Shown here one piece after another: positions 27,825 to 39,766 of a stretch of 64,000 nucleotides of DNA. The stretch comes from Psychromicrobium lacuslunae. Lineage in GTDB: Bacteria > Actinomycetota > Actinomycetes > Actinomycetales > Micrococcaceae. The notes beneath the pieces were generated by a model. That model was not told the origin of the DNA and did not search any database. It saw only the letters and a program-made list of their open reading frames with translations. How positions within the stretch are numbered: position 1 is the stretch's first letter; each line of letters starts with the position of its first letter. A program made the translations under genes and the position numbers. The stretch spans positions 744,001 through 808,000 of the forward strand of contig NZ_CP011005.1 of the NCBI RefSeq assembly GCF_000950575.1, read 5' to 3'.

Positions 27825-28214
27825 ATGCCCACCCTAAGAAACCCCGATGAACAATCGCTGCCCGCTGAGATAGCTGAGCGGTTGAAACGTGATTCAGCAG
27901 GCCTAGTTGCGGCCGTGGTGCAGCAATATGACAGCCAGCAAGTGCTAATGCTCGGCTGGATGGACGATGAGGCACTGCGACGGACCTTGAGTACCGGCCG
28001 GGTCACCTTCTACTCCCGGTCGAGGCAGGAGTACTGGCGTAAAGGCGATACGTCCGGAAATATCCAATTGGTGAAATCGGTAGCACTTGACTGTGATGGT
28101 GATGCCCTGCTGATCCGCGTCGATCAACACGGCCCGGCCTGTCACACCGGAACTCGCAGCTGTTTTGATGGTCGGCAGATCCCTGCCGTCGTGCTCGACC
28201 AAGAAAGTGAATAA
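27825..28214 (+). CDS. hisI: Phosphoribosyl-AMP cyclohydrolase
   Basis: Third step of histidine synthesis. The 129-residue protein has [29 protein letters not shown] and the metal-binding Cys residues in [10 protein letters not shown] and SCF. I chose the ATG at 27825; no clear ribosome site precedes it, and TAGACTT lies 14-8 bases upstream, so the message may be nearly leaderless. Its stop overlaps the ATG of trpE by one base. Confidence 0.95.
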   Translation: MPTLRNPDEQSLPAEIAERLKRDSAGLVAAVVQQYDSQQVLMLGWMDDEALRRTLSTGRVTFYSRSRQEYWRKGDTSGNIQLVKSVALDCDGDALLIRVDQHGPACHTGTRSCFDGRQIPAVVLDQESE

Positions 28215-29815
28215 TGAAGGAAATATCCACCGTGGCGCTGGGCAAGATTAGCCCTAGCCTCGAGGAATTCCGCGAGCTAGCGCGCAATCACCGGGTCATT
28301 CCGGTGACCTTGCGGGTGCTGGCGGATTCATATACTCCCATTGCTCTGTATCGGGCGCTGGCTGATGGCGCTCCGGGTACCTTTCTGATGGAGTCTGCCG
28401 CGCCGGGCGGAGTCTGGTCGCAGCATTCCTTTATCGGGGTGCGCTCCCGGGCCACGTTGACCAGTAAAGCTGGCCAAGCTTTCTGGATTGGTGAGCCGCC
28501 GAGTGGAGTTCCGCAAGACGGCAACCCGGTAGAAGCGCTGGCTAAAACCGTTGAGTTGTTGCAGACCGAGCGGTTCACCGGTTTGCCGCCGTTCAGTTCC
28601 GGCATGGTGGGGTTCCTGGGCTGGGAATCAGTGAGGCACTGGGAGCGGCTGCCAAATCCACCGAAAGATGACCTTGGCTTGCCTGAACTGGCGATGAACC
28701 TGGTCAGCGATATGGCGGTGCACGACAATACCGATGGCAGCGTGCTCTTGATCGCTAATGCGATTAACTTCGATGGCAGCGACGAACGGGTCGATGAAGC
28801 CTGGCAGGACGCGGTTGAACGGGTGCAGGTCATGCTGCAGACCATGAATGCCCCCTTGAAACCGTCGGTGAGCGCGCTGAGCGAAGCGGAGGCAGTGGCC
28901 GCGCCGGACGCTTACCGTGCCGCGGTACGGGAAAGCTGGGATGAAGCCGAGTACCTCGGCGCAATCAAACTCGGTAAAGAAGCAATCGTCGACGGCGAGG
29001 TCTTCCAGGTGGTGATTTCTCGGCGGTTCGAAATGCATAACGCCGCCGATCCGCTTGACGTCTATCGCTTGCTGCGCGCATCGAACCCGAGCCCCTATAT
29101 GTATCTTTACAGCTTCGTGGACCCGGACGGCGAGAACTACTCGATTGTCGGTTCCTCGCCCGAGGCGCTCGTTACGGTGACCGGCGACGAAGTGATCACG
29201 CACCCGATTGCTGGCTCCCGGCCACGGGGCAAGACCGTAGAGGCTGACCAAGCACTGGCTGAAGACCTGCTCGCCGATCAGAAGGAACGCGCCGAACACC
29301 TGATGCTGGTGGACCTGGCCCGTAATGACATTTCCAAGGTCTGCCTGCCCGGTACCGTAGACGTCACTCAGTTCATGGAGGTGGAGCGGTTCAGTCACAT
29401 CATGCACCTGGTCTCCACCGTGGTCGGCACCCTGGCGCCGGGGAAGACCGCCTATCACACGCTCGCCGCCACATTCCCGGCGGGCACTCTTTCTGGAGCA
29501 CCCAAACCCCGGGCGATGCGACTGCTCGACGAACTCGAACCGCACCGGCGCGGGCTCTATGGCGGAGTGGTTGGTTACCTGGATTTCGCCGGAAATATGG
29601 ACACCGCAATCAGTATTCGTACCGCGCTGCTTCGGGGGGATACCGCCTATGTGCAAGCCGGCGGTGGAATTGTGGCGGATTCGGATGACGTTGCCGAAGC
29701 GCAGGAATCGGTCAATAAGGCGGCTGCGCCGCTACGGGCGGTCTATCTGGCTCAGCATCTGAGCAGCGTGAGCACCACTGATTCAGCATCGGAGGCTCAG
29801 CATGACGGAACCTAA
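28214..29815 (+). CDS. trpE: Anthranilate synthase component I
   Basis: Converts chorismate to anthranilate with glutamine-derived ammonia. The 533-residue protein has the tryptophan feedback site MESAAPGG near residue 58 (the usual is LLESA), and the catalytic PIAGSRPRGKT, DLARNDISKVC and ATFPAGTLSGAPKPRAM blocks. trpG is not in the window. It is joined to hisI by a one-base overlap and overlaps the following membrane gene by 14 bases. Confidence 0.97.
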   Translation: MKEISTVALGKISPSLEEFRELARNHRVIPVTLRVLADSYTPIALYRALADGAPGTFLMESAAPGGVWSQHSFIGVRSRATLTSKAGQAFWIGEPPSGVPQDGNPVEALAKTVELLQTERFTGLPPFSSGMVGFLGWESVRHWERLPNPPKDDLGLPELAMNLVSDMAVHDNTDGSVLLIANAINFDGSDERVDEAWQDAVERVQVMLQTMNAPLKPSVSALSEAEAVAAPDAYRAAVRESWDEAEYLGAIKLGKEAIVDGEVFQVVISRRFEMHNAADPLDVYRLLRASNPSPYMYLYSFVDPDGENYSIVGSSPEALVTVTGDEVITHPIAGSRPRGKTVEADQALAEDLLADQKERAEHLMLVDLARNDISKVCLPGTVDVTQFMEVERFSHIMHLVSTVVGTLAPGKTAYHTLAATFPAGTLSGAPKPRAMRLLDELEPHRRGLYGGVVGYLDFAGNMDTAISIRTALLRGDTAYVQAGGGIVADSDDVAEAQESVNKAAAPLRAVYLAQHLSSVSTTDSASEAQHDGT

Positions 29816-30452
29816 GCCAGCTAACAAGGTTCCAGCTTTTCGGCGGAAAAGTGTGCTGATCCTTAGCGCTCTGCTCTTGAGCATCATTATTTTCGGCACC
29901 ACCACTCAAACCTGGCTGTACAGCACTGCCGACCAAGGGGCAGTGAAGACGGCAGATATCGCTATTCAGGGGTCCAAGGCGGCGACCGCTGTCACCGCTC
30001 TGGCCGTGGTCGCGATTGCCGGTTCCCTGGCCGCTTCGATTTCTGGTCGGGTAATCCGAATCGTGGCTGGCTGCGTTGTGCTGCTGGCTGCTATCGGGAT
30101 CGACATCGCGGTGATCACTGTGCTGCTGAACCCTCAGGCGGCAGCCGCCGGGCCGGTGGGCGCCCAAATCGGGCTGACCGGCATCTCCCTGAGCGTCACC
30201 CTGACCGCAATGATCTGGATCGCCCTGGTCGCCGGAGTTCTGCTGATCTTCAGCGCGCTCGCCATCTTGGTACTGGGCAGGAAATGGCCGGGCAGCAAGA
30301 AGTACGACAACTACCGCACCACACCGGCTAGTCAAAGCGCGGAACCGGTCGACGATATCGACAGTTGGGATCGGCTGAGCCGTGGTGAGGACCCAACATC
30401 TGGCACAATAGAAGACAGTTCAGCAGACCACAGCAATCAGGAGAAGTCATGA
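29802..30452 (+). CDS. Trp biosynthesis-associated membrane protein
   Basis: A 216-residue protein of the TIGR02234 family, found in actinobacterial trp operons. It has about four membrane helices: one at residues 17-37 followed by three between about 55 and 165, then a hydrophilic tail rich in Ser and Asp. The start lies within the end of trpE, and the next gene starts four bases before its stop. Its function is unknown. Confidence 0.88.
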   Translation: MTEPKPANKVPAFRRKSVLILSALLLSIIIFGTTTQTWLYSTADQGAVKTADIAIQGSKAATAVTALAVVAIAGSLAASISGRVIRIVAGCVVLLAAIGIDIAVITVLLNPQAAAAGPVGAQIGLTGISLSVTLTAMIWIALVAGVLLIFSALAILVLGRKWPGSKKYDNYRTTPASQSAEPVDDIDSWDRLSRGEDPTSGTIEDSSADHSNQEKS

Positions 30453-30721
30453 GCCCGGAGACCGTCAATCGCGAAGCAGCTGTAAGCCAGGCGCAGGCCC
30501 CGCAAGCAGCCGACGGACACGGTAATAGCCCGGCAGCCTGGAGCTGCGTTTTCATTATGCTGGCGGGTGCTTTGCTTTCCTCAATCGCCTTCGTGTTGGC
30601 TAATACTGTGTTATTCGTGGCCGGTCTCGGCGTGATGGTTATCGGCCTGATCGTGGGCTGGGTACTGCGTGCGGTGGGATTCGGAGTTGGCGGTTCTAGG
30701 GTCAAGAACTCGGGCCACTAA
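30449..30721 (+). CDS. HGxxPAAW family small membrane protein (DUF6704)
   Basis: A 90-residue protein named for its conserved HGNSPAAW motif (residues 24-31), followed by two membrane helices. The family occurs within trp operons of actinobacteria; no role is known. It overlaps the preceding gene by four bases (ATGA). Confidence 0.87.
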   Translation: MSPETVNREAAVSQAQAPQAADGHGNSPAAWSCVFIMLAGALLSSIAFVLANTVLFVAGLGVMVIGLIVGWVLRAVGFGVGGSRVKNSGH

Positions 30722-31534
30722 GTGCCTGATTCAGCGATGTCCGGAACGGTTCTTGACCAGATCATCCAAGGGGTAAGGGCTGACTTAGCGGAGCGCCAGC
30801 GCAGTGTTTCCTTAGCGGATCTCAAGACTGCGGTGCTCGAACAGCCAGCGGCGCTCAATGCCTTAGCGGCTTTGCAGCAGCCAGGACTCGCGGTGATTGC
30901 CGAGGTCAAACGACGTAGCCCTTCTAAAGGCGAGCTGGCGAGCATTGCCGATCCGGCCGCGCTGGCTCGGCGCTATGCCGAAGGCGGTGCTGCGGTGGTC
31001 AGCGTGCTGACCGAAGAGCGTCGATTCTCCGGCACACTCGAGGACCTGGACGCGGTGCGAGCCGCCATCGATATTCCGGTGCTGCGCAAAGATTTCACGG
31101 TTGATGCTTACCAAATTTGGGAAGCTAGAGCTCACGGCGCTGATCTGGTGCTGCTCATTGTGGCGGCACTCAGCGATCAACAGCTTGCCGATTTCCTGGC
31201 ACTCACCGAAGAACTCGGCATGCACGCCCTGGTGGAAACCCACACCGCTGAAGAAGTGGCGCGCGCGCTCGCGGTGGGTGCCAGGATCATTGGCGTGAAT
31301 GTCCGTAACTTGAAAACCCTCGACGTCGATCGGGATGTTTTCGCACCGCTCGCCGCTGAACTACCGGCGGGCTTGGTAGTGGTGGCTGAGTCGGGCGTGC
31401 GCGACGCCAACGACGTAGCCCGCTATGCTTCCGAAGGTGCCACCGCAATCCTGGTCGGCGAAGCGCTGGTCAGCGATTCAACCCCGGCGGAGCGGATCGC
31501 AGAATTCCGTGCGGTCGCCGCCCAGGCCAACTGA
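30722..31534 (+). CDS. trpC: Indole-3-glycerol phosphate synthase
   Basis: Closes the indole ring. The 270-residue TIM barrel carries [11 protein letters not shown] (catalytic Lys, substrate loop), [31 protein letters not shown] and [10 protein letters not shown], all typical. The GTG at 30722 starts one base after the previous stop; an ATG at 30737 is the alternative start. No trpD or trpF is visible in this run. Confidence 0.96.
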   Translation: MPDSAMSGTVLDQIIQGVRADLAERQRSVSLADLKTAVLEQPAALNALAALQQPGLAVIAEVKRRSPSKGELASIADPAALARRYAEGGAAVVSVLTEERRFSGTLEDLDAVRAAIDIPVLRKDFTVDAYQIWEARAHGADLVLLIVAALSDQQLADFLALTEELGMHALVETHTAEEVARALAVGARIIGVNVRNLKTLDVDRDVFAPLAAELPAGLVVVAESGVRDANDVARYASEGATAILVGEALVSDSTPAERIAEFRAVAAQAN

Positions 31535-31556
31535 CACACTATTAGAAGGACTCATC

Positions 31557-32810
31557 ATGGTCAGCAACCCATCGCCTGCTTCGCTCAAGCATGCCACCGG
31601 ACCGTATTTCGGGGACTTCGGCGGGCGCTGGATGCCCGAGTCCTTGATTGCGGCTTTGGACCAGCTCGAGGACACCTTTGAGAAAGCCAAGGTCGACCCC
31701 GAATTTCTTGCCGAGATAGCAAGGCTGAACAAGGACTACTCCGGACGGCCTTCGCTACTCACCGAGGCGCGCCGCTTCGCCGAGCACGCTGGTGGGGTCC
31801 GGGTTTTCTTGAAGCGCGAAGATCTCAACCACACTGGTTCGCACAAGATCAATAATGTGCTCGGCCAAGCCCTGCTCGCGCAGCGAATGGGTAAGACCCG
31901 GCTGATCGCCGAGACCGGGGCCGGCCAGCACGGAGTCGCCAGTGCCACCGCGGCCGCCTTGCTCGGGATGGAATGCGTGGTTTACATGGGAGCCGAGGAC
32001 TGCCGTCGGCAATCTCTGAACGTGGCTCGCATGCAGTTGCTCGGTGCCACCGTGATCCCGGTGACCAATGGCTCCCAAACCCTCAAAGACGCCATTAACG
32101 AAGCGTTGCGAGACTGGGTCGCGAACGTCGATAACACCCATTACCTGCTCGGTACAGCGGCCGGAGCCCACCCGTTCCCGGCGATGGTGCGTTTCTTCCA
32201 CGAAGTGATCGGCGAGGAAGCCCGTGAGCAGGTTCTGGCGCAGACCGGCAAGCTGCCGGACGCGGTTTGTGCTTGTGTTGGCGGCGGTTCTAACGCCATT
32301 GGCATTTTCCATGCTTTCCTCGATGACGAGTCGGTGAAGCTCTATGGTTTCGAGCCTGGTGGCGATGGCGTGGAAACTGGCCGACATGCGGCAACTATCA
32401 CGCTTGGCCGTCCGGGCGTGCTGCACGGCGCACGGTCCTTCTTGATGCAGGACGAGGACGGCCAGACCATTGAATCGCATTCAATCTCCGCTGGTCTTGA
32501 TTATCCCGGCGTCGGGCCTGAGCATTCCTATCTGGCCGAGATTGGTCGAGCCAGTTACGAACCGGTGACCGACACCGAGGCGATGGACGCCTTCTCGCTG
32601 CTTTGCCGCACCGAAGGCATCATTCCGGCCATTGAGTCCGCGCATGCGTTGGCCGGAGCGATCAAAATCGGTCAGCGGCTGGCCGAAGGGGTAGCAGATC
32701 CCAGCGAACTGGTGGTTTTGGTGAATCTTTCTGGCCGCGGCGATAAGGACGTTGGCACCGCTGCCGAATGGTTCAAGCTCGGCACACTTGATTTAGGAGT
32801 CGCGAAATGA
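31557..32810 (+). CDS. trpB: Tryptophan synthase beta chain
   Basis: Joins indole and serine with PLP. The 417-residue protein has the PLP Lys in HTGSHKINN (about residue 97), [10 protein letters not shown] (phosphate loop) and the C-terminal LSGRGDKD. I chose the ATG at 31557 because AGAAGGA lies just upstream; the frame opens at 31425 inside trpC. It overlaps trpA by four bases. Confidence 0.97.
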   Translation: MVSNPSPASLKHATGPYFGDFGGRWMPESLIAALDQLEDTFEKAKVDPEFLAEIARLNKDYSGRPSLLTEARRFAEHAGGVRVFLKREDLNHTGSHKINNVLGQALLAQRMGKTRLIAETGAGQHGVASATAAALLGMECVVYMGAEDCRRQSLNVARMQLLGATVIPVTNGSQTLKDAINEALRDWVANVDNTHYLLGTAAGAHPFPAMVRFFHEVIGEEAREQVLAQTGKLPDAVCACVGGGSNAIGIFHAFLDDESVKLYGFEPGGDGVETGRHAATITLGRPGVLHGARSFLMQDEDGQTIESHSISAGLDYPGVGPEHSYLAEIGRASYEPVTDTEAMDAFSLLCRTEGIIPAIESAHALAGAIKIGQRLAEGVADPSELVVLVNLSGRGDKDVGTAAEWFKLGTLDLGVAK

Positions 32811-33667
32811 CTGTCAGCACCTCAGCCACCACGAGTGGGGCAGCACAATCGCTCAGCAAAGCGGCGGCGGCAATCGACAGGGCGAAGGCGGCAGGCCGGA
32901 AAGCCCTGATCGGCTACCTGCCGGCCGGCTACCCGGATGTGCAGGCCACCATTGACGCCGGAATTGCGATGGCACGCAACGGTGCTGATCTGATTGAAAT
33001 CGGTATTCCCTATTCTGACCCGGTGATGGACGGGCCGGTGATTCAGGCCGCCACCACGGCAGCCCTGGCAGATGGTTTCCGGGTCGCTCAGGTCTTTGAC
33101 GTGGTGGCTGGTATCACTGCTGAGACTGATGCTGCCGTGCTGGTGATGACCTACTGGAACCCGGTGCTGCAGATGGGGGTGCGCGAGTTCTCGCGTCGGC
33201 TCGCCGCGGCTGGGGGAGCAGGCCTGATCACCCCCGACCTAATCCCCGACGAAGCCGAAGAGTGGTTTACCGCCTCGGACGAATTCGGTCTGGATCGGGT
33301 GTTCTTGGTAGCGCCCTCCTCCACTCCGGAGCGGCTCGCTAGAACCGTAGCCGCGAGCCGTGGTTTTGTTTATGCGGTGTCAATTATGGGAGTCACCGGC
33401 GAACGCCAGAATGTTTCCTCCAGCGCCGAAGCATTAGTGGCCGCCACCCGTCGAGCCGGTGCGGAGCGGGTTTGTGTGGGCCTCGGAGTTAGCCACGCCG
33501 GGCACGTCGAAGAGATCGCTCGCTATGCGGATGGGGTTATTGTAGGCACTGCCTTAGTTGCCGCGATCCGGGACGGTGGAGTCCCGGCGGTGGCAACCCT
33601 GGTCAAGGAGTTGAGTGCCGGTACTGCTGCGTCAGCGCACCGGGAGAACGAAGAAGGGCGATCATGA
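32807..33667 (+). CDS. trpA: Tryptophan synthase alpha chain
   Basis: Cleaves indole-glycerol phosphate and channels indole to TrpB. The 286-residue barrel has the catalytic Glu in [15 protein letters not shown] (about residue 64) and Asp in the [10 protein letters not shown] loop, with GLGVSHAGH near the end. The start overlaps the trpB stop and the end overlaps the lgt start. Confidence 0.97.
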   Translation: MTVSTSATTSGAAQSLSKAAAAIDRAKAAGRKALIGYLPAGYPDVQATIDAGIAMARNGADLIEIGIPYSDPVMDGPVIQAATTAALADGFRVAQVFDVVAGITAETDAAVLVMTYWNPVLQMGVREFSRRLAAAGGAGLITPDLIPDEAEEWFTASDEFGLDRVFLVAPSSTPERLARTVAASRGFVYAVSIMGVTGERQNVSSSAEALVAATRRAGAERVCVGLGVSHAGHVEEIARYADGVIVGTALVAAIRDGGVPAVATLVKELSAGTAASAHRENEEGRS

Positions 33668-34968
33668 GCACCCTACAGGTGGCTAGCGCGATGCCGGCCA
33701 GCATTCCGAGCCCCAGTTGGTCCGGTTTCTCTATTCCCTTGCCGTGGGGGGCGTTGACCATTCACGCTTACGCGCTCGCCATCTTGCTCGGCATTATCGC
33801 CGCGCTCTGGCTGACCAGCGTTCGCTGGAAACGGCGTAACCCGCCGGAGGGCTCGCTCTGGGACATTGCCATCTGGGCCATTCCCTTCGGCATTATCGGC
33901 GGCCGTCTCTACCATGTGTTTTCCTCCCCGGACGCTTATTTTGGCCCCGGTTACAGTGGCGGCGGTGATCCGTGGAAGATCCTGCGGATCTGGGAAGGCG
34001 GCCTCGGTATTTGGGGAGCCGTGGTACTGGGTGTGGTCGGTGCTTGGATTGGCTGCCGTCGCTCCGGGGTCAAGGTCACCGCGCTCATTGACGCAGCCGC
34101 GCCCGGGCTCTTGCTGGCCCAGGCAATTGGCCGCTGGGGTAACTACTTCAACCAGGAGCTCTTCGGCGGCCCCACCACGCTGCCCTGGGGCCTGCAGGTA
34201 GATCCGAATAGCCCCAACTTTCCGGCCGGTTATGCGGCAGACACGCTTTTCCACCCGACCTTCCTCTATGAGTGCCTCTGGAACCTGGTCGGGGTAGTGA
34301 TCCTGCTGCTGCTGGACCGCAAATTCCACTTCCGCCGGGGCCGGTTGTTCTGGCTTTACGCGATGTACTACACGCTCGGCCGGGTCTGGATCGAGGCGCT
34401 CCGAATTGACGATGCCGAGCAAATCACCTTCTTCGGCATTACCACCAGATTGAACGTCTGGACCTCGATCCTGGTCTTCCTGGTTTCGCTGCTGATCTTC
34501 CTGGTGCTGAGCTTCGTTGGACGTAAGAACGACGCCACCGCCTCGGTGATGCTGCCCGGGCGCGAAGCAGAGCGTGAGCAAGCCGCTGAGGAACCGCTCG
34601 AGCCAATAGCAGCAGCTGAGCCTGCTGGCTCTGTCGGCGCCGCTGGCTCTGCCGTAACCATTGACGCTGGCGGCAGTGCAACGCAGGCTGAGTCGGCAAA
34701 TCTAGCGACTGAGTCGGCCGCTGCCGGTTCGGTAAAAACCTCGATAGATCCAGCAACCGTGACGACCACCGAGGCTGAGCCAGCCGAAGTTAAACCGGTG
34801 GAGGCAGAGCAGTCGAACGCCGCACCGCCCGTCCAGAATGTGGACAAATCATCTCAGGATGCGACCATTGAGGCGGCCCATGATAATCTGCCCAATAACT
34901 CTTCGGAGGTGCAGACCAGCACCGATTCCGAGGCTGAGACGCAGGGCGGAACTACCGACAAGCCCTGA
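33664..34968 (+). CDS. lgt: Prolipoprotein diacylglyceryl transferase with long C-terminal tail
   Basis: Adds diacylglycerol to the lipobox Cys of prolipoproteins at the membrane. The seven-helix core (residues 1 to about 290) has GGRLYHV, the Lgt signature region RWGNYFNQELFGGPT and the late GRVWIEALRID. A hydrophilic tail of about 140 residues rich in Ala, Glu, Thr and Pro follows, absent from E. coli Lgt but common in actinobacteria. Overlap with trpA suggests expression from the trp operon. Confidence 0.95.
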   Translation: MSTLQVASAMPASIPSPSWSGFSIPLPWGALTIHAYALAILLGIIAALWLTSVRWKRRNPPEGSLWDIAIWAIPFGIIGGRLYHVFSSPDAYFGPGYSGGGDPWKILRIWEGGLGIWGAVVLGVVGAWIGCRRSGVKVTALIDAAAPGLLLAQAIGRWGNYFNQELFGGPTTLPWGLQVDPNSPNFPAGYAADTLFHPTFLYECLWNLVGVVILLLLDRKFHFRRGRLFWLYAMYYTLGRVWIEALRIDDAEQITFFGITTRLNVWTSILVFLVSLLIFLVLSFVGRKNDATASVMLPGREAEREQAAEEPLEPIAAAEPAGSVGAAGSAVTIDAGGSATQAESANLATESAAAGSVKTSIDPATVTTTEAEPAEVKPVEAEQSNAAPPVQNVDKSSQDATIEAAHDNLPNNSSEVQTSTDSEAETQGGTTDKP

Positions 34969-35011
34969 GTCGCTGCGGCGCATCCACGGCACGCGACGAT
35001 AACTTCATGCA

Positions 35012-35029
35012 GGGCGAGAATTCTCGCCC
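35012..35029. repeat. 18-bp perfect palindrome upstream of gltB
   Basis: GGGCGAGAATTCTCGCCC is a perfect palindrome, 70 bases upstream of the gltB start and 43 bases after the lgt stop. It has no loop and no T run, so it suits a protein-binding site for gltB at least as well as a terminator of lgt. Confidence 0.5.
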
Positions 35030-35098
35030 TCCGGGGCCAGTGTTGTCCCCCTCGCCACGACACCGGTCGTGTGCATACTGACGGGGAAGGACTCAGCT

Positions 35099-38000
35099 AT
35101 GACGCACCACTCTTCCGCAGCGGATTCGCTCGCGGCTCAGCACACTGACGTCCAGAGCTCAGCGCCTCAAGCTACGGATGTCCGGTCACCTTTCGAACGA
35201 TTCGCCAGCCTACCCGCGGCGAACGGTCTCTATCACCCAGAGGATGAGAAAGACGCCTGCGGTCTAGCCATCATCGCCACGCTGCGCGGTGTCGCCGGAC
35301 ACGATATCGTCGATGCCGCGCTGACCGCATTACGAGCCCTAGAACATCGCGGTGCGGTGGGCGCAGACGAAGGCACTGGTGACGGGGCGGGTCTGCTGAC
35401 GCAGATTCCGGACGAATTCTTCCGTGCCGTTGTCGATTTTGAGCTGCCGCAAACCGGCAGTTATGTGGTCGGTACCGCTTTCTTGCCGGTGCAGGAAAGT
35501 GAAGCTCGAGTCGCCATCGAAGGCTTGGAGTCACTGGCCGCGGAAGAGGGACTCCAAGTATTGGGCTGGCGTAAGGTCCCGGTGGTGGAAGAGCTGATCG
35601 GCTCGATGGCCCGGGCCTCAATGCCGCGATTCATGCAGCTCTTTATGGCCTTACCGGAAGGCCACGGAGTGGCCAGCGCTGAGCTGCCGATAACGCTCGA
35701 CTCCCGTGCTTACCGGATCCGGAAACGCGCGCAGAACAAGCTGGGTGTCTACTTCCCTTCGCTCTCGAGCCGCACCATTGTCTATAAGGGCATGCTCACC
35801 ACCGCCCAGTTGGAACCGTTCTACCCGGACCTTTCCGATGCTCGGTTCAAAACCAAACTGGGCATTGTGCACTCCCGCTTCTCAACCAACACCTTCCCAT
35901 CCTGGCCGCTCGCGCAACCCTTCCGGACCATCGCTCACAATGGCGAAATCAATACCGTGAAAGGGAACCGAAACTGGATGCGGGCCCGGCAGTCAACGCT
36001 GGCCAGCCCGCTACTGGGGGATAACCCGGAGGAATTGTTTCCAATCTGTACGCCGGGCGCCTCAGACTCGACGTCCTTCGACGAAGTAGCCGAGTTGCTC
36101 TGGCTTTCCGGCAGGCCGATCACTCACGCCATTATGATGATGATTCCGGAGGCCTGGGAAAACCATGCCACCATGGACCCGGCTCGCCGGGCCTTTTATG
36201 AGTACCACTCATTGTTAATGGAACCCTGGGACGGGCCAGCCGCAGTATCCTTCAGCGATGGTTCCCTGGTCGGTGCCACTTTGGACCGCAATGGCCTGCG
36301 TCCGGGACGATATTGGATCACCGAGGACGGCTTAGTGGTCTTCGCCTCCGAGGTCGGCGTGGTTGATATCGAGCCCGCTAAGGTGGTCAAGAAGGGCCGA
36401 GTCTCACCGGGCAAAATGTTCCTGGTAGATACCGATGCCGGTCGGATCGTTGCCGACGAGGAGATCAAGGCCGAGTTGGCCGCCGCCGAGCCGTGGGCGG
36501 AATGGCTGGAACACAATCTGATCAGCCTGAAAGATTTGCCCGAGCGTGAGCACGTGGTGCACACCTCGGCTTCGGTCAACCTGCGTCAGCGGACTTTTGG
36601 TTATACCCAAGAAGAGCTCCGGATTCTGCTTGGCCCGATGGCGCGGACCGGCGCCGAGCCGCTTGGTGCGATGGGTTCCGATACACCGATTGCGGTGCTC
36701 TCCAATCGGCCCCGGCTGCTTTTTGACTACTTTGTGCAATCCTTCGCGCAGGTCACCAACCCCCCGCTGGATGCGATCCGTGAAGAACTCGTCACCTCGC
36801 TGCGCACTTCAATCGGACCGAACGGTAACTTGCTGGCCAGCACCGAGGTGCGGCAACCGCAGGTGTCCTTAGACTTTCCGGTGATCGATAATGACGAGCT
36901 GGCAAAAATTGCCAATATCGAATCGGCCGACGGCGATCGCTTAGCGATCAAGGTTCGCGGCCTCTACCGGGTGGCTGGTGGCGAGGCGGCATTGCGGGCT
37001 CGGCTGACCGAGATCTGCGAACAAGTTTCGGGAGCGATTAACCGGGGCGTGCAGTACCTGGTGCTTTCGGATCGTGAATCCAATGCGCAGTGGGCGCCGA
37101 TTCCGTCGTTGCTGCTGATCAGTGCGGTGCATCATCATCTCTTGCGTAGCGCCACCCGGACCAAGACCGCGTTAGTAGTTGAGGCCGGTGACGTTCGGGA
37201 AGTGCATCACGTCGCCTTGCTGATCGGTTATGGAGCGGCCGCGGTCAACCCCTATTTGGCGATGGAAAGCGTCGAGGAACTGATTCGTTGCGACGACATC
37301 GTCGGCGTCACCCCAGAACAAGGTGTTTACAACCTCATCAAGGGCCTGGGCAAAGGCGTACTCAAGATCATGTCCAAAATGGGTATCTCCACCGTGGCTT
37401 CATACTGTGGTGCCCAGACTTTCGAAGCACTAGGCCTTTCGCAGGAATTAGTCGACGAATTTTTCTCCGGGACCCGCAGCCAGCTAGGTGGCATCGGGCT
37501 CGAAGTTTTGGCCGCCGAGGTGGCGGCACGACATGCCATGGCCTACCCCGAAGATGGCGTGGAACAAGCACACCGTCCTTTGCTCGGTGGCGGCGAGTAT
37601 CAGTGGCGTCGGGAGGGTGAACCGCACCTTTTCAATCCGGATACTGTTTTCAGGCTCCAGCATGCCACCCGTGAGCGTCGCTACGACATCTTCAAGAACT
37701 ACACCAAGGCGGTCGACGACCAGTCCGCAAACCTCATGACCTTGCGGGGCCTGCTGAATTTCAAAACTGGGGTCCGGCCAGCCATTTCAATCGATGAAGT
37801 TGAGCCGATCTCCGAAATCGTCAAGCGCTTCTCCACTGGGGCGATGAGTTACGGCTCGATCTCTCAGGAAGCTCACGAGACACTGGCCATTGCGATGAAC
37901 CAGTTGGGCGGCAAGTCCAATACCGGTGAGGGTGGCGAGGACGTCGATCGTTTGCTCGACCCGCGTCGGCGTTCGGCCATTAAGCAGGTGGCTTCCGGAC

Positions 38001-39766
38001 GTTTCGGCGTTACCTCGCTCTACCTGAGCAACGCCGAAGATATCCAGATCAAGATGGCACAGGGGGCAAAACCCGGCGAAGGCGGCCAGCTAATGGCCCA
38101 GAAGGTGTATCCGTGGATCGCTTCGACTCGGCATTCAACTCCGGGCGTCGGGTTGATTTCGCCGCCACCGCACCACGATATTTACTCGATTGAGGATTTG
38201 GCGCAGCTCATCTACGACCTCAAGCGCGCCAATCCTTCGGCTCGGGTGCACGTCAAGCTGGTCTCCGAGGTTGGCATTGGCACCGTAGCTGCTGGGGTGA
38301 CTAAGTCCAAGGCCGATGTTGTGCTGGTCTCCGGTCATGACGGCGGCACCGGCGCTAGCCCGCTCAATTCGCTCAAGCATGCCGGTGCGCCCTGGGAACT
38401 AGGCCTGGCCGAAACTCAGCAGACGTTGATTCTGAACGGTTTGCGCGACCGGGTGGTGGTGCAGGTCGACGGCCAGCTCAAGACCGGGCGCGATGTAGTG
38501 ATTGCGGCGTTGCTCGGGGCTGAGGAGTATGGCTTTGCCACCGCACCCTTGGTGGTTTCCGGCTGTGTGATGATGCGGGTTTGTCATCTGGATACCTGTC
38601 CGGTGGGGGTGGCCACCCAGAACCCCGAGTTGCGTGCCCGCTTCACTGGCAAGCCCGAGTTCGTGGTCAATTTCTTCGAATTCCTGGCGCAGGAGGTCCG
38701 TGAGATTCTCGCCGAGCTGGGCTTCCGCAGCCTGCAGGAAGCGATTGGTCAGGTTGACGCATTGAACGCTCAGCAAGCGGTTGACCATTGGAAGGCCGAT
38801 GGCCTGAATTTGGCACCCATCTTGCAGAATCAGAGTTTCGATGCGGATGTGCCGCTACGTAATTTGGTGCCGCAGCATCATGAACTGGACAAGCATTTCG
38901 ATCAGCAGCTGATCACCATGGCTGCGGAAGCTCTGGCAGATCGGAGCCCGGTCAAGATCAGCGTTCCGGTGGTCAATACCGATCGTTCGGTGGGCACCAT
39001 GCTGGGGCATGAGGTGACCAAGAAGTTCGGGATTGAGGTGCTCGGCACTGACACCATCGACGTCACGCTGACCGGCCAGGCTGGTCAATCCTTGGGTGCC
39101 TTCCTGCCCGCCGGAATTACCTTGCGGTTGTTCGGCGATTCGAACGACTACGTGGGGAAGGGACTTTCCGGTGGCCGGATCATTGTGCGGCCAGAACGCA
39201 GCAATATCTTCGTCGCCGAAGAAAACGTGATTGCCGGAAATGTGATCGGCTACGGAGCTACTAGCGGCGAGATCTTCCTGCGCGGACAGGTCGGCGAACG
39301 CTTCCTGGTGCGCAATTCCGGTGCCACCGCGGTGGCCGAGGGAATTGGTGATCATGGTTGTGAGTACATGACCGGTGGGCGAGCATTGATTCTGGGCCGG
39401 ACCGGCCGTAACTTTGGTGCGGGTATGTCCGGCGGGGTCGCCTATGTCTTAGATCTGCGGCATAGCAGGGTTAATAAACAAGCTCTTGAGTCGGGTGAAC
39501 TGCAGCTGCACGAACTCGACCAAGAGGACTTTGAATTCGTCACCGAACTGTTGCGTAAACATCAGGAGGAGACCGGCTCAACCTTGGCGGCCAGACTACT
39601 CGCCGATCTTGAAGACTCACCAGAACTGACCACGGCGCGGTTCACCAAGGTGCTGCCCCGGGACTATGCGGCGGTTCTGGACACCCGGAAGAAGGCTTCA
39701 ACCGAAGGTCTCGACCCGGATAGCGATGTGGTCTGGAAGCGGATTTTGGAGGTGACTGGTGGCTAA
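35099..39766 (+). CDS. gltB: Glutamate synthase, large subunit
   Basis: Makes glutamate from 2-oxoglutarate and glutamine. The 1,555-residue length is normal for the bacterial alpha chain. The N-terminal nucleophile is Cys54 (KDACGLAII), so a 53-residue propeptide must be removed. A class II glutaminase domain, the central domain, the FMN barrel ([13 protein letters not shown]) with a 3Fe-4S Cys cluster ([14 protein letters not shown]) and the C-terminal beta-helix follow. The ATG at 35099 has GGAAGGA upstream; the frame opens at 35069. It overlaps gltD by eight bases. Confidence 0.97.
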   Translation: MTHHSSAADSLAAQHTDVQSSAPQATDVRSPFERFASLPAANGLYHPEDEKDACGLAIIATLRGVAGHDIVDAALTALRALEHRGAVGADEGTGDGAGLLTQIPDEFFRAVVDFELPQTGSYVVGTAFLPVQESEARVAIEGLESLAAEEGLQVLGWRKVPVVEELIGSMARASMPRFMQLFMALPEGHGVASAELPITLDSRAYRIRKRAQNKLGVYFPSLSSRTIVYKGMLTTAQLEPFYPDLSDARFKTKLGIVHSRFSTNTFPSWPLAQPFRTIAHNGEINTVKGNRNWMRARQSTLASPLLGDNPEELFPICTPGASDSTSFDEVAELLWLSGRPITHAIMMMIPEAWENHATMDPARRAFYEYHSLLMEPWDGPAAVSFSDGSLVGATLDRNGLRPGRYWITEDGLVVFASEVGVVDIEPAKVVKKGRVSPGKMFLVDTDAGRIVADEEIKAELAAAEPWAEWLEHNLISLKDLPEREHVVHTSASVNLRQRTFGYTQEELRILLGPMARTGAEPLGAMGSDTPIAVLSNRPRLLFDYFVQSFAQVTNPPLDAIREELVTSLRTSIGPNGNLLASTEVRQPQVSLDFPVIDNDELAKIANIESADGDRLAIKVRGLYRVAGGEAALRARLTEICEQVSGAINRGVQYLVLSDRESNAQWAPIPSLLLISAVHHHLLRSATRTKTALVVEAGDVREVHHVALLIGYGAAAVNPYLAMESVEELIRCDDIVGVTPEQGVYNLIKGLGKGVLKIMSKMGISTVASYCGAQTFEALGLSQELVDEFFSGTRSQLGGIGLEVLAAEVAARHAMAYPEDGVEQAHRPLLGGGEYQWRREGEPHLFNPDTVFRLQHATRERRYDIFKNYTKAVDDQSANLMTLRGLLNFKTGVRPAISIDEVEPISEIVKRFSTGAMSYGSISQEAHETLAIAMNQLGGKSNTGEGGEDVDRLLDPRRRSAIKQVASGRFGVTSLYLSNAEDIQIKMAQGAKPGEGGQLMAQKVYPWIASTRHSTPGVGLISPPPHHDIYSIEDLAQLIYDLKRANPSARVHVKLVSEVGIGTVAAGVTKSKADVVLVSGHDGGTGASPLNSLKHAGAPWELGLAETQQTLILNGLRDRVVVQVDGQLKTGRDVVIAALLGAEEYGFATAPLVVSGCVMMRVCHLDTCPVGVATQNPELRARFTGKPEFVVNFFEFLAQEVREILAELGFRSLQEAIGQVDALNAQQAVDHWKADGLNLAPILQNQSFDADVPLRNLVPQHHELDKHFDQQLITMAAEALADRSPVKISVPVVNTDRSVGTMLGHEVTKKFGIEVLGTDTIDVTLTGQAGQSLGAFLPAGITLRLFGDSNDYVGKGLSGGRIIVRPERSNIFVAEENVIAGNVIGYGATSGEIFLRGQVGERFLVRNSGATAVAEGIGDHGCEYMTGGRALILGRTGRNFGAGMSGGVAYVLDLRHSRVNKQALESGELQLHELDQEDFEFVTELLRKHQEETGSTLAARLLADLEDSPELTTARFTKVLPRDYAAVLDTRKKASTEGLDPDSDVVWKRILEVTGG

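Noticed and set aside
34368-34847. A 159-codon minus-strand frame under the lgt tail
   Set aside because: It is a shadow produced by the Ala/Glu/Ser-rich codons of the lgt tail.
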